Notes: generated from the sequence alone by a model not told the origin. 64,000 bases of DNA from CAWDMN01 sp963803155 (GCA_963803155.1 CAWDMN010000048.1:62001-126000); one strand, 5' to 3'. Shown: positions 53,393 to 63,943, numbered from the stretch's first letter. Program-made: numbers and translations.

Positions 53393-54676
53393 TTAGGCGA
53401 ACTTGGAAAGATTCACCTTGAGTTCGTATGCCTCTTTGGACTTCAACAATTCCTCCCAGGTGAGCTCCTTTCCGAAATATGCGGCATTCCGGGCCAGCAT
53501 GGCACTGAGGGCCGATTCGGCGCCTTGGGCCGCCTGGTTGTGGAATTTCCCGCCGGCGATGCTGGCCACAAAGGCCTTCTGTTTTTCCGGGTCGGCCTGG
53601 TCCAGCGATCCGTGGAAGGAGCCAGTGGCGGAGAATTGGCCGGCTTGCTTGCTGGGGCCAAGACCCGCATCCCATTTGTTTTTGCCCGCGACGCTCACGC
53701 GCCAATCATAATGGGATTCGGCGCTGCCCTCCGATCCGAACAACCGCACTCCCGCATCGAATTCCGGGTTGCCGAATTGGGCTGAGCCAAAACTGATCTG
53801 CACGTTGGCTGGATAAGTAAATACCGCATTGAAGCTGTCTTTACAATCCCCCGCATCCGTGCGGATTTTGCGATCGCAAGTCCCCACCGCCTTGAGCGGG
53901 TGCCCTTGCAAATACCAGTTGACCATATCAATCGCATGAATGTTCTGTTCAACGATGATGTCTCCGGAGAGGTCTCGATGCCAAACCCAGTTACGGATGC
54001 GCTTTTCCTCCGGAGAGGCGTTGGACCATTCCGGCCGCTCCAGAGCGCCGCAATAGTAAAAGGCCTGGCCACAACCCATCTTGCCAATCGCGCCACCATG
54101 AAGGCGCTTGACCAAATCGACCATGGGGGGAGCCATACGGATCTGAAATCCCACATCCAGGCTCAATTTCCCTTCCGCCTTCTTGCCAATCTCGATCACT
54201 TGCCTGGCCCCGGGAACGTCAACAGCCACGGGCTTTTCGCAATAGACATGCTTGCCCGCCGCTACCGCCGCTTCGAGATGCTGGGGGTGGAAATAAGGTG
54301 GAGAAGAAACGAGAATAAAATCTACTTCCTTCGATTCCACAATCCGCCGGTAAGCCTCCGGACCGCGGAACAACTGCGAGGAATCAATGGCCGGAATCCC
54401 TTTTTTCCCCTGAAGCCCGTCGAAGTGCCGGCGGCCCGCTTCCAGTTGATCCGCGAAAAGGTCGGCCAGCGCCGTAACTCGTGCTCCGGCATTTTCTACA
54501 AAACCGCTCCCAACATCCGTCCCGCGCCCGCCGACACCCAGGATTCCAAATCGCACAACCGAATTGGCTTCCGTGCCGCGGACCATTTGCGGCTTGATCA
54601 CCATAAATCCGGCCGCCGAAACAGCAGCGGATCCAAGAAAATTCCGCCTGCTGATTTTGGTTTCGTTTCCAATCAT
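53393..54676 (-). CDS. Tat-exported Gfo/Idh/MocA-family oxidoreductase
   Basis: 427 residues from the ATG at 54676 (GAGGGAGGA upstream; the ORF extends 17 codons further). Tat motif ISRRNFLGSAAVSAAG, NAD-binding GILGVGGRGTDVGSGF, and EKPVAVD with the conserved Lys of the family. The C-terminal alpha/beta domain includes HRDLSGDIIVEQNIHAIDMV. Periplasmic sugar or cyclitol dehydrogenases of this type are expanded in PVC bacteria. The cofactor may be tightly bound; the substrate is unknown. Confidence 0.88.
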   Translation of the reverse strand: MIGNETKISRRNFLGSAAVSAAGFMVIKPQMVRGTEANSVVRFGILGVGGRGTDVGSGFVENAGARVTALADLFADQLEAGRRHFDGLQGKKGIPAIDSSQLFRGPEAYRRIVESKEVDFILVSSPPYFHPQHLEAAVAAGKHVYCEKPVAVDVPGARQVIEIGKKAEGKLSLDVGFQIRMAPPMVDLVKRLHGGAIGKMGCGQAFYYCGALERPEWSNASPEEKRIRNWVWHRDLSGDIIVEQNIHAIDMVNWYLQGHPLKAVGTCDRKIRTDAGDCKDSFNAVFTYPANVQISFGSAQFGNPEFDAGVRLFGSEGSAESHYDWRVSVAGKNKWDAGLGPSKQAGQFSATGSFHGSLDQADPEKQKAFVASIAGGKFHNQAAQGAESALSAMLARNAAYFGKELTWEELLKSKEAYELKVNLSKFA

Positions 54677-54727
54677 GACTGTCCTCCCTCTTTCCAGGCT
54701 GGTATGATGGCAAATATTTCCCGCCAC

Positions 54728-55011
54728 GAACTAATCCCTTTTTTTAATTTCCATTCGACCGGGATGCGCCGCTCCCACTTTATCATACATAGAGTTGTGA
54801 AACATCGGATTAACCTTGATCCATTGTGACTACTCAGCACTCCTCCGAGCGGTAGTCATGCTGAGTGCATTTTACGAGGGGTGGCGCCTGGGGCAACCTG
54901 GCCAAAAGCCCACGGCTTCCGCCTGAAGCGGACTCACCATGGCTGCCATTCCGACGATGAACGGAAATAGAAATGGCGAATTGCCGAAAGCTGACAGCCT
55001 TCACCGATCGC
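54728..55011. other. gap with an 8-bp inverted repeat
   Basis: ACTCAGCA (54832-54839) and TGCTGAGT (54859-54866) form a hairpin; without a T-run it is a doubtful terminator for the ABC-F gene. No gene seen. Confidence 0.35.
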
Positions 55012-56811
55012 TTATTGCAGCTTGGCTTCCAGTTCAGCCCAACGTGAGTAGAGTCGATCCACTTGATCTTGAGCCTCTCGCAATAAGGCGTAACGATTTT
55101 CAAGCTGCTGGGCATCGCTAGAAATGGTTGGATCTTCCGCCTCCCGGCGACGGGCATCGACTTGCAGTTCCGCCTCCAGGATTTTTCCCTCCATCTGTTC
55201 CCACTCTTTTTTTTCGCGATAAGTAAGCCGCGCGGGACGGCGGTCACTCGGGGATTGTTTTGGGCGCGGCGCGGATTCCGCGCCACCTTGAGCAGCGCGG
55301 GCTGCCTGGAACTGCTGCCATTGAAAATAGTCGGCAAAAAACTCTCCCCCGCCTTCTCCATCCAGGGCCAAAACAGAGGTGGAGACGCGATCTAGCAAAA
55401 ACCGGTCATGCGTGACGAGAACCATCGCGCCGGGAAAATCCAGCAGGCCATCCTCCAGGACTTCCAGCGTGGGAATATCCAAGTCGTTGGTGGGCTCATC
55501 CAACAGGAGCAGGTCTGCTTGTTCCAACATCAGACGGGCAATATGCACCCGGGCCAATTCTCCGCCGGAAAGCTGCCCGATCGGCATATCCAGTTGTTCC
55601 GCACGAAAGAGAAAGCGCTTTGCCCAACCGGCCACATGAATGGGACGATCCCGGTAAATCACCAAGTCGGCATCCGGCGCCAGAGCTCGCCGCAGTGAGG
55701 TGCCAGAATCCAACTGTGCGCGATGCTGTTCGAAGGTGACGATCTTCAAATTCTCGGCGCGAACCAGGGTTCCCTGACTGGCCGCCAGTTCTCCCGAAAG
55801 GACCTTGAGCAGGGTTGTTTTGCCCACGCCGTTTTTGCCTACGAGCCCGATGTGGATATTGGGCGAAAGCACAAAATTCAAGCCGCTAAAAAGCATCTTC
55901 CCGCCGATTTCCGCGCCCAATGCATGCGCGGTCAGCAGCCGTTTGGTCTGACGGGAAGAAGCGGAAAAGCCGATTTGCGCCACCTCCCGCCGGCTGCGGT
56001 TCTCCAGATCCGACAACTCACTCATCAGTTTGCCGGCCGCCTCTTTTCGGGAACGGGATTTTCCGCGCCGGGCTTTGGGACCGCGACGCAGCCACTCTAA
56101 TTCCCGCCGTACCTGGTTAGCCAGAGACTCTTGTTGTTGAGCTTGAGCATTAAGAAATTCCCCCTTCTTTTCCAGAAAGTGGCTATAGTTCCCCTCCACG
56201 ATCAGCTGCCCTTCTGGGTATGCCTTGTTGAGTTCCACCATGCGGTTTACCAGATTATCCAGAAAATAACGATCGTGGCTGATCACCAGACTGGAAAACC
56301 TGGCGGCCTTCAAAAGATCCTCCAACCAGAGAATGCCTTCAAGATCGAGATGGTTTGTCGGTTCATCCAATAACAGGAGATCCAAGTCCCTGATAATAGC
56401 TCGGGCAATCGCCAGACGTTTTTGCCATCCGCCGGAAAGCGATTCGACCATCGTCGAGTCCTCCCGAAATCCGCCCTTACCCAAGACCATTTCAATCCGA
56501 CCCTCTTTTTCATGTTCGTCCCCTAATTCAGATCGAAGACTCTCCGTCAAGATCTGACGAACCGTCCTGCCTGGAGGGAATGAGGTTTGCTGGGCGACAT
56601 ACCCCAACCTTGTTCTTTTTTTTAAAGCGACTTCGCCTTGATCCGGACTCTCCTCTCCCGCCAGGATTTTGGCCAGAGTGGATTTCCCCGCCCCATTCGG
56701 GCCAATCAATCCAATTCGGTCTCCATCGGAAATGTTCAGCGAAATATTCTCAAACAACGGTAGGGCGCCATAGGCCTTACTGAGTAAAGAGGCAGTAAGA
56801 ATCAGAGACAT
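55012..56811 (-). CDS. uup: ABC-F family ATPase, Uup type
   Basis: 599 residues from the ATG at 56811 (AGGAG 4 nt upstream; the open frame upstream of it lacks homology). Two ABC domains: first with GPNGAGKST, SGGWQKRLAIARA, LLLLDEPTNHLDLE; second with GKNGVGKTT, LSGGELARVHIARL, LLLLDEPTNDLD. A linker of ~80 residues and a C-terminal coiled coil (~530-599, EGKILEAELQVDARRREAED), as in Uup. Acts on the ribosome or branched DNA intermediates; not a transporter. Confidence 0.9.
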   Translation of the reverse strand: MSLILTASLLSKAYGALPLFENISLNISDGDRIGLIGPNGAGKSTLAKILAGEESPDQGEVALKKRTRLGYVAQQTSFPPGRTVRQILTESLRSELGDEHEKEGRIEMVLGKGGFREDSTMVESLSGGWQKRLAIARAIIRDLDLLLLDEPTNHLDLEGILWLEDLLKAARFSSLVISHDRYFLDNLVNRMVELNKAYPEGQLIVEGNYSHFLEKKGEFLNAQAQQQESLANQVRRELEWLRRGPKARRGKSRSRKEAAGKLMSELSDLENRSRREVAQIGFSASSRQTKRLLTAHALGAEIGGKMLFSGLNFVLSPNIHIGLVGKNGVGKTTLLKVLSGELAASQGTLVRAENLKIVTFEQHRAQLDSGTSLRRALAPDADLVIYRDRPIHVAGWAKRFLFRAEQLDMPIGQLSGGELARVHIARLMLEQADLLLLDEPTNDLDIPTLEVLEDGLLDFPGAMVLVTHDRFLLDRVSTSVLALDGEGGGEFFADYFQWQQFQAARAAQGGAESAPRPKQSPSDRRPARLTYREKKEWEQMEGKILEAELQVDARRREAEDPTISSDAQQLENRYALLREAQDQVDRLYSRWAELEAKLQ

Positions 56812-57338
56812 GAGGCTCCTGATAAAAAGGCCGCGGTTTTCAATCGAAGATATTTCAAGGCGGCCGCCACAAGATCCCGAAAAACCAGGAGGTTCCAACC
56901 GTCGAGCACTCCCTGCGGTAAGTCGGGAACACGTTGGGAATTCTAAGATAGTATTGCTGAAAGGAGAGAATAAAAAATGCGGCTCGTGAAAAACTTTCAA
57001 AAACCTTCGAATAAGAGCCGGAACTGAATAAGAGAATTCTGTATTCAGGCTAAATATAGTCTATTTATAAAGTCATGTCTTTGATTTGCGGAGAATGATT
57101 TTCGCTGTAGGAGGTTTTTGCGAAACGCCGGGGAATCAGCGCTGGCGGTTGACAGAATCGAAGATCCGCCCCATGGCGGACCGCCCTACAAGGATTGGCC
57201 TCTTTCATCGGCCTTCGGATCATCCGTCGAAAAACGACTTTATAAATGGACTCTAAATATTGATGGGGGAATCCGGATCTGGAGATTGATTTCCAGCGTC
57301 AAATCAGGATTCCCCCTGAACAAATTTTGCCTGACATT
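56812..57338. other. gap upstream of the ABC-F gene
   Basis: 527 bp. The open frame extending the ABC-F gene upstream to 57000 has no homology. Nothing else recognised. Confidence 0.4.
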
Positions 57339-57773
57339 TCAATTCGAACGACGTGCAAGTAAAGCGCCAGCGGTATCGAAGTATTCTTCAAAACGGCTTA
57401 CCTTGCCAAAGGCTACAGTGAAGACATGCGCAAAAGAGGATGTCGTTGTTCGTCCGGTGGACCTTACTTTGGCCCGGTAATGACCCAAGGCCACCACCGT
57501 ATCGTTTTCAGCCAGATAACGGTCCACCTCAAATTCCTGGATGTCCTCCTCGTCTTTTAGCAATTGAAAGAATTGAGACACCTCCTCCCGGCCTGTCCGG
57601 CGGCCGGCGAGCGGGAATTCAGACGGCCCTGGAGTAATCCACTCCACATTGGCAGCTAATCCTGCCAGTAGGGTGCCGATATCCCCACGTTTAAATGCCT
57701 CGTAAAGAATACGGACAAGCTGTGTATTTTTTTCAGATCCTGCAGGGGCCATTTTGACAGTTGCAGTACCCAT
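57339..57773 (-). CDS. SnoaL/NTF2-like protein
   Basis: 144 residues; AAGGAG precedes the ATG. LVRILYEAFKRGDIGTLLAG, WITPGPSEFPLAGRRTGREE and GRTTTSSFAHVFTVAFGKVS with FEEYFDTAGAL are the pattern of SnoaL-like cone folds (small-molecule binding or isomerase-like). No partner genes; the function cannot be narrowed down. Confidence 0.82.
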   Translation of the reverse strand: MGTATVKMAPAGSEKNTQLVRILYEAFKRGDIGTLLAGLAANVEWITPGPSEFPLAGRRTGREEVSQFFQLLKDEEDIQEFEVDRYLAENDTVVALGHYRAKVRSTGRTTTSSFAHVFTVAFGKVSRFEEYFDTAGALLARRSN

Positions 57774-58247
57774 ATGTTTCTCCTTACTGAATCGGTTTTA
57801 TTTTTGAGGATGCGGATCAAGAAATTCGTTCCACCTTGCTCCTGATCCTCGCTTGAAAAACAGATGCCAGAACAGGCAATCATTTTCTTCAAATTTGTAG
57901 TTGCATTATTCTACCTTGCGGCGGGCGATTCGGCAAAAAGGAGGGTTCAAAATTGTCCATCTCTATTTTCCGGATTGACTTGTGAAGGGCAATTTTGTCG
58001 GCAAAAAAGCTACGGGACGGGGGGCTTAAAGGATTTACCTTTTCATTAAAGAGATAATTGGCTCAACAAAAAAGCGGCTGGCATGTTCCCTCCCCGGGCG
58101 AAGAGTGGTGTTCGCGGGGCGGAGGGTCTTCCCCTCATTGTCCCGGGAGAGCGACTTCAGGAAACTCGCATTTTTTGGCGAGCCCTCGCGATACGCGGGC
58201 ATACACCAATCGGAACTCCTTGGATCCGAGAGTGTCGGTTGATTTTC
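57774..58247. other. gap without recognised gene
   Basis: 474 bp; open frames on the plus strand (58058-58360) lie mostly opposite the GH62 gene and look like shadows. Confidence 0.4.
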
Positions 58248-59291
58248 TTATCTGGCGGATTCCATCAGGCCGAGCCGCCAGGGAATGGCGCCATATTCCA
58301 AATCGCGTCGATCTATGTCGAGGACCCCCTGAAACAGAAAGGAAAGTGACCGTGGAGTGATCTCAAGGTTTTCATCATGGCCCGCCCTGATCAATTCAAT
58401 GTGGCTCACCACATCCGTCCAGCGTTCTGCCAGCTGTTCCACATTCTGCATGGAAGCAAAAGCGTTATCCTTGCCGGCCGCCAGAGGGGTCCAGGCTCCA
58501 TCCAACCGATCGGCTGTATACGCCTTATAATATCGCCACCCGTGACCATGTTGTGCTTCAACCACAGTCAAATATGAGTTTGATCCCGCAATTCGGTAGG
58601 TGTGGCTCGCTTCAAAGATATCGTCGCGAAGAACCACAACCGGCTCAGTCCAACCATTGGGGAAATCGGACAGCCGGGTTTCAGCCCGCCACATGGCGCC
58701 ATCCAGTGAAGTGAAAAACAGGTGCGCCTTGGAACCATCACAAATAATCCAAAAATCCAGCCAGGCTTTAGCGGCAGTGGGTTTCCGCGCCGGAAGAGGC
58801 TTTAAAGGGGCCCAGGAATCTGAATCGGCAATATCTGCGGAAGTCGAAAAAGCAGGCTGGTATTCAGGATTCCAAGATGGATCTGAGGCCTGGCAGATTA
58901 AATACCACTTCCGGTGAGGAGAGAAATAAAATACTTGGGGAGCGCAGAAATATCCTCTGTGACAATTGAGGAGTGTCATCTTAGCTTTGGTGGCTTTACC
59001 CCACTCCGAAAAGGTCAGATAAACAATTGCATGGGTTCGTTTCTGCCCTCGCACAGTGCAGAAGAGATGCCAGCGTCCGCCATATCGCACGATGGAAGGA
59101 TCTTTGATGGAATGCCACTCAAAAGGATCGGAAGAAGAAACCTGGACTATGGGAGCTCTTGTGGTCCAGTGGAACTCAGCGGGCGGAACGGCGGCTTCTC
59201 CGGAATTGGGCGTTGTTTCTGGCCGATCTGACAATACGGTCCCAAAAGCAGGGCATATCAATGAAAAGAAAAACATAAAGAGGGCAGGCAT
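58248..59291 (-). CDS. secreted GH62-family alpha-L-arabinofuranosidase-like protein
   Basis: 347 residues; AAGGGAG precedes the ATG. Signal peptide (1-17), then a five-bladed propeller with family blocks DPFEWHSIKDPSIVRYGGRW (catalytic Asp region), APQVFYFSPHRKWYLICQ, AWLDFWIICDGSKAHLFF, FEASHTYRI (catalytic Glu region), YLTVVEAQH and AIPWRLGLM at the end. Releases arabinose side chains from arabinoxylan. Fits the esterase upstream as part of a plant polymer diet. Confidence 0.85.
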   Translation of the reverse strand: MPALFMFFFSLICPAFGTVLSDRPETTPNSGEAAVPPAEFHWTTRAPIVQVSSSDPFEWHSIKDPSIVRYGGRWHLFCTVRGQKRTHAIVYLTFSEWGKATKAKMTLLNCHRGYFCAPQVFYFSPHRKWYLICQASDPSWNPEYQPAFSTSADIADSDSWAPLKPLPARKPTAAKAWLDFWIICDGSKAHLFFTSLDGAMWRAETRLSDFPNGWTEPVVVLRDDIFEASHTYRIAGSNSYLTVVEAQHGHGWRYYKAYTADRLDGAWTPLAAGKDNAFASMQNVEQLAERWTDVVSHIELIRAGHDENLEITPRSLSFLFQGVLDIDRRDLEYGAIPWRLGLMESAR

Positions 59292-59533
59292 TCTCGTCTC
59301 CCTTTCAACAGAAAAGTGGTCACTCCCAATTTACCGCAAGTCGGAGTCAACTCCCAAAACACCTTCTGGCAATAGCGATCCACCTGATGATAACATTAGA
59401 AATTCAGATTGATATGGCCGACAAAAATGATCATGCCGAAGACTTGTTTATTATCCTCAAGACGCCCCAGAAGATTTATTGAACATTGTACCTGGAATAA
59501 TTCTAATCCAGAGGATTCAAAGGAGAAATGCAA

Positions 59534-60784
59534 ATGACGGGAAAGACATTCACCCAAAATCATGACTTAAACCGGCGGACCTTTCTCGGGCAAAGTGCCC
59601 TGGTTTCGGCAACTCTCTTCACCCCATCCCTGGGGCTGGCCGCTCCGCAACAGACTGAAGAGAAAGCCGGTGAATTCAAACGGAAGATCAAGCTGGGCGT
59701 AGTGGGCTGTGGAGGCCGTGGAAGCTGGATTGCCAGACTCTTTCAAAAACATGGCGGATATGAAATGTTCGGCGTGGCCGATTATTTTCAGGAAGTCGCT
59801 GACAAATGCGGAGATATCCTAAATGTCGACAAATCCCGCCGGTTCTCTGGCCTTTCCGGATACAAGAAGCTGCTTGAAAGTGGCGTGGAAGCCGTCGCCT
59901 TTGAGACTCCGCCTTATTTCTTCCCTGAGCACACGAAAGCCGCGGTGGAAGCGGGTTTGCATGTGTACATGGCCAAGCCGGTGGCCGCGGACGTGCCGGG
60001 GGCACTGTTAGTTGAATCCTCGGGAAAGAAAGCCACCCAAAAGAATCGCTGTTTTCTCGTGGATTACCAGATGCCCACCGATCCGGTAAACCTGGAAGTT
60101 GTGAAGCGAATCCGGGAGGGGGCGCTCGGGAGCATAGCCCACATCGCCACGACGGGATTTTGTGGCTATTTTGAAGATCCCCCTTTCGGCCCAACCATTG
60201 AAGACCGGCTCCAGCATTTAATTTGGGTAAACGATATTGCCATGGGTTGTGATTACATCGGCAATTACGATATTCATGCGCTCGATGCGGCGCTTTGGGT
60301 GGCCGGCCAAAGGCCGGTCAGCGCCTGTGGAGCTTCGCGCATCTGCCGGCCGGATCCCCATGGTGACAGTGCCGACGTTTGTAGCGTGGTTTTCGAATTC
60401 GCGGACGGCCTGGTTTGGAACCATTGCGGGGAAGCCTTAAAAGACGATCCTGAGGGAGCTTTGATCTGCCGCGTGTATGGTGGAAAAGCAATGGCTCAGA
60501 TTAATTATTGGGGCAAGGCCTTTGTTCGCGGCGGCAAACTGCATTATCCCGGCGGGACTGTGGAGAATCTTTATGAAGCCGGCGCAATGCGGAATATCGC
60601 CACTTTTTATGGAAACGTGACTGAAGGACGATTTGACAATCCTACGGTGCCACGCGCAATCGACGGGGTTCTCACTTCCGTGCTGGGACGGGAAGCCGCG
60701 GCCCGTCACACCCGTTTGACCATGGGACAGGTAATTCAGGAGAATAAAAAGTTGCAAGTCAATTTGCGAGGATTGAAAGCCTAA
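59534..60784 (+). CDS. Tat-exported Gfo/Idh/MocA-family oxidoreductase
   Basis: 416 residues from the ATG at 59534, 8 nt after AGGAG (the ATG at 59528 is too close). Tat motif NRRTFLGQSALVSA, NAD-binding GVVGCGGRGSWIARL, and AKPVAADVPGA at the position of the usual EKP motif (Glu replaced by Ala). The C-terminal domain has NDIAMGCDYIGNYDIHALDA. The closest architecture in the window is 53393-54676. Exported dehydrogenase or binding protein with unknown substrate. Confidence 0.86.
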   Translation: MTGKTFTQNHDLNRRTFLGQSALVSATLFTPSLGLAAPQQTEEKAGEFKRKIKLGVVGCGGRGSWIARLFQKHGGYEMFGVADYFQEVADKCGDILNVDKSRRFSGLSGYKKLLESGVEAVAFETPPYFFPEHTKAAVEAGLHVYMAKPVAADVPGALLVESSGKKATQKNRCFLVDYQMPTDPVNLEVVKRIREGALGSIAHIATTGFCGYFEDPPFGPTIEDRLQHLIWVNDIAMGCDYIGNYDIHALDAALWVAGQRPVSACGASRICRPDPHGDSADVCSVVFEFADGLVWNHCGEALKDDPEGALICRVYGGKAMAQINYWGKAFVRGGKLHYPGGTVENLYEAGAMRNIATFYGNVTEGRFDNPTVPRAIDGVLTSVLGREAAARHTRLTMGQVIQENKKLQVNLRGLKA

Positions 60785-60981
60785 AGGAATCCGCTTAAAA
60801 TCCTTAAAACTCCCAGTTTGGGAAAGCTGGGAAGATTATCCCTGCAGCGAACGGGGAAAGATGCCATTAAGGGCATGTATGCCGCACAAAATCTTTCCAT
60901 ACTCAGCTAATGGCACGTTTCCCCTTCTCTTCGGAGAGCGAAGAGGAAAAGCTAGGCAATTCCCGCCAGATGGATTCTTGA
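60785..60981. other. convergent gap with hairpins
   Basis: CCCAGTTT/AAAGCTGGG (about 60812-60831) and TTTCC-CTTC/GAAG-GGAAA (60918-60949) can fold; neither has a clear T-run, so they are only possible terminators for the converging genes. Confidence 0.35.
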
Positions 60982-62358
60982 TCAGAGAGTCCAGCCTTGG
61001 CGATATTGGTAGTGCAACATTGCCGTAGCTTCCGGTGAATTTGTCACCTTCAGGTTCTCGGCATCCCAAAGCAATTTCTTTCCCCCCAAACGAACTGAAA
61101 TCGTGCCGAGCAACACCGCTTCCGTCAGCGGACCCGCAAAATCAAAGTTGGAGCGGGTGTTGCCATTCCCCTTGCAAGCCTCCAGCCATTCCTTATGATG
61201 TCCGATGGAGCGGGGCAACGTTTTCGGTGGACGTTTGTATTCGCGCATTCGTTTTTCGGGGATTAACCGGGGGCTTTCCCCTCCCCACCCTTCCACCAGC
61301 ATGGTTCCTTTGTCTCCCACAAAAATCAGGCCGTCTTCCTTATTCAGATCCCGGTCATCTTCCAGTTCGGGCGGACGTTCTGGAATCAAACCACCATCGT
61401 ACCAATGCAATTGGACGGGAGGCCTGCCATCTTGGGCGGGAAATTCATAATGAACGATGGAAGCCAACGGCAGGGTCTCCTCATACACTGGGGTTGATGT
61501 GGAATGAACGCTGACTGGCGCCTTTAAATTCAAGGCAGCAAAGGCCGGAGCTATATTGTGAATTCCCATATCTCCCAAGCCGCCGGAACCGAAATCCCAC
61601 CAGCCTCGCCAACGGAAAGGGGCATAGGCGGAATTATAGGGGCGATATGGAGCAGGTCCCAACCAGAGATCCCACGCCATTGTGGAAGGAATTGGTGGCT
61701 CATCTTTAGGGCGGTCAACTCCCTGGGCCCACCAAAGCTCTTTGTTCCCCTGGTGAGTAGGACGATCGGACCAAACGTGCACTTCCCGCACGGCGCCAAT
61801 GGCGCCATCGGCCAGCCATTCATTGATGAGCCGGTTGCCTTCAAAGGCCATCCCCTGATTGCCCATTTGCGTTGCCACCTTTGCCTCACGGGCTGCTTTT
61901 GCCAGCGCCCGGGATTCATAAACCGTGCGTGTCAGGGGTTTTTCACAATACACATGTTTGCCGTGCTTGATGGCACACATGGAGGCCACCGCATGGATGT
62001 GATCCGGTGTGCCGATGACGCAGGCATCGATGCTCTTTTCTTCGTCGAGCATGACGCGAAAATCTTTGTAAGTTTTCGCCTTGGGATACCTTTTGAAAGT
62101 GTGAGCGGCATAGTCCCAATCCACATCGGCCAAGGCCACAATATTCGTTTCTTTCTCGACCTGCTCCAAATCCCAGGAACCCTGCCCGCCCACTCCAATC
62201 CCGGCGATGTTGAGCTTGTCGCTCGGCGCCACAAAACCGCGTCCCAACACATGCCGTGAAACAATCATAAAGCCGGTTGCAGCCATTCCTGACCCGATCA
62301 CGGTCCGCCGGGAAATTCCCAGCGGTTTTTCATCGGTGCTTTTCATTTCATGAGCCAT
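60982..62358 (-). CDS. Tat-exported Gfo/Idh/MocA-family oxidoreductase (PVC type, long form)
   Basis: 458 residues from the ATG at 62358 (AGGAG 7 nt upstream; start at 62388 precedes that site). Tat motif ISRRTVIGSGMAATG, NAD-binding GIGVGGQGSWDLEQVEKETN, TPDHIHAV and CEKPLTRTVYESRALAKAA. Characteristic planctomycete-type segments: TQMGNQGMAFEGNRLINEWL, WDLWLGPAPYRPYNSAYAPF, WRGWWDFGSGGLGDMG. Likely a periplasmic dehydrogenase of a sugar derivative. Confidence 0.9.
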   Translation of the reverse strand: MAHEMKSTDEKPLGISRRTVIGSGMAATGFMIVSRHVLGRGFVAPSDKLNIAGIGVGGQGSWDLEQVEKETNIVALADVDWDYAAHTFKRYPKAKTYKDFRVMLDEEKSIDACVIGTPDHIHAVASMCAIKHGKHVYCEKPLTRTVYESRALAKAAREAKVATQMGNQGMAFEGNRLINEWLADGAIGAVREVHVWSDRPTHQGNKELWWAQGVDRPKDEPPIPSTMAWDLWLGPAPYRPYNSAYAPFRWRGWWDFGSGGLGDMGIHNIAPAFAALNLKAPVSVHSTSTPVYEETLPLASIVHYEFPAQDGRPPVQLHWYDGGLIPERPPELEDDRDLNKEDGLIFVGDKGTMLVEGWGGESPRLIPEKRMREYKRPPKTLPRSIGHHKEWLEACKGNGNTRSNFDFAGPLTEAVLLGTISVRLGGKKLLWDAENLKVTNSPEATAMLHYQYRQGWTL

Positions 62359-62666
62359 TACCATACTCCTAAAAGAAAATTGAGACACTTCTGAAGGTTT
62401 AAACGATCATTGTCGAAGGTATCCGCCATCAGCTCCTCAGAAAAAAGCGTGGGTGGAGGCGGGGAGCCCCCACCCCGCTTGAGTTTGCCAAGCCCGCCCA
62501 GACGGCATGAGGGCAGGCCGCCTCCATCATCCCATCTTCATTGTCTTGTTGAGCCAGCCACGCTGGCATGGCAACGCGCAATGGACGCGGGCTTTATTTC
62601 TGCGCTTTCGTGAGTCGCTCAAGTTCAAAACCAACTTCATCAAGACGAAACTTCTAGACAGATTTC
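62359..62666. other. gap without recognised gene
   Basis: About 300 bp with a GC-rich patch (GGGTGGAGGCGGGGAGCCCC, 62450-62469). No gene or clear terminator. Confidence 0.4.
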
Positions 62667-63824
62667 CTATTCAGCCAAGGGGTGGGACCATGTGGGCTTG
62701 CAAGTGACCAAATCGGACACCTCTTCCCAAAAGCCCCCGGCCAGAAAGAGTTTCCCGTTGATGACACCGCCCGCTCCACAGCAGCGTCCCGCCGGCAGAG
62801 GGTCGATCTTTCCGAATTGTTTTGTCTTCATGTCAAATGAAGTCACCACCGGACTTCTCTTCGCCTCAGGCGGCTTCCCACCCGCCACATATAATTTAGA
62901 TCCAAAAGAGACTTGCGTGGAGTGTTGAGTCAGGGTCCACTTCACTTTGATGGGACGTGGAATGTTTAGCTTCACCCAGCTATTGTGAACAATGTCATAT
63001 TGCAGCACTCCATCGGCCATGATTTCCTTGCTGGTCTCGCCATGCAACACATAGATGTTGCCATTGTAATATCCCTGCGTAATAAAGCGGGCGGCTTCAG
63101 GCAAGTCAGCCATGCGGGTATAGTTGTCTTCTTCGGGATCATACCGGTAAGTGGTCAAATCGTCGGTGTCACGAACCAGTGTGCGGGCGCCATAGATGTA
63201 AATGAATTCCCCCACGGCAGTGGCCGCGGCATAACTTCGTGGAGCCGGGAGCGGAGCAATTTCACTCCACTTGTCTTTCTCGGGATCATAGACGAAGGAA
63301 TGGGCCACGGGACGGGCATCAATTCCTTTATTGTCCCCCCCGAACAGGTAAATTTTCCCCTTAAAAACCGCTACTGCTGGCCAGCCTGCCTTGTCAGGGA
63401 TCACGGCTTTCTGTGTCCAGCTATTGGTGGCTGGATCGTATACCTGATGTTTATCGGAGGCCCCTCCCTCCAAAGTGCAACCTCCCAGGATGTGCAACTG
63501 TTCATTCAACACCGCGCCAGCACAGCCGATTTGCGGAAAAGGGATATCCGCCAACACCTTCCACGATTTCGACACAACGGTTTTGGTGGCGGCATTTTTG
63601 GCCGCGGCTGGTTTTACGGGAGCTTTTTTTTCGGAAGCGGCGTTTGCAGCAGCGGGCTTAGTGGCTCCCGGCTTGGCGGCATCGGTTTTTGGGGCCACGC
63701 TTTTATCCGGGGCCGGTTTTGCTGATTCTGCCGCCTTGACCTCCGAATAGACGGAGATCGTCATGGCACCGGCCAAGGATGGAATGACAGCCAAGACCAA
63801 GAAAATTTTCTTTCTATTCAACAT
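62667..63824 (-). CDS. exported Kelch-repeat beta-propeller protein
   Basis: 385 residues from the ATG at 63824 (GGAGGAG upstream). Signal peptide (1-~30), a low-complexity Ala/Pro/Lys linker (~35-95, repeats of KPAAA/KTDAAKPG), then about five Kelch blades (GAVLNEQLHILGGCT, KVYDPATNSW type, AVFKGKIYLFGGDN, AVGEFIYIYGA, VSFGSKLYVAGGKPP, GVINGKLFLAGG). Probably a carbohydrate- or protein-binding surface protein. The Lys-rich linker may interact with the cell wall. Confidence 0.88.
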   Translation of the reverse strand: MLNRKKIFLVLAVIPSLAGAMTISVYSEVKAAESAKPAPDKSVAPKTDAAKPGATKPAAANAASEKKAPVKPAAAKNAATKTVVSKSWKVLADIPFPQIGCAGAVLNEQLHILGGCTLEGGASDKHQVYDPATNSWTQKAVIPDKAGWPAVAVFKGKIYLFGGDNKGIDARPVAHSFVYDPEKDKWSEIAPLPAPRSYAAATAVGEFIYIYGARTLVRDTDDLTTYRYDPEEDNYTRMADLPEAARFITQGYYNGNIYVLHGETSKEIMADGVLQYDIVHNSWVKLNIPRPIKVKWTLTQHSTQVSFGSKLYVAGGKPPEAKRSPVVTSFDMKTKQFGKIDPLPAGRCCGAGGVINGKLFLAGGFWEEVSDLVTCKPTWSHPLAE

Positions 63825-63943
63825 AAGCTGCTCCTCCTCAGGAATGATTTTCAATGGCATGAGTCTTAAAAATCCAAAAGGAAGACTGGACCAATCCCCC
63901 TCGGCATTGCCGGCTCTTTACAAAATCTCCGCGATAATGTGCA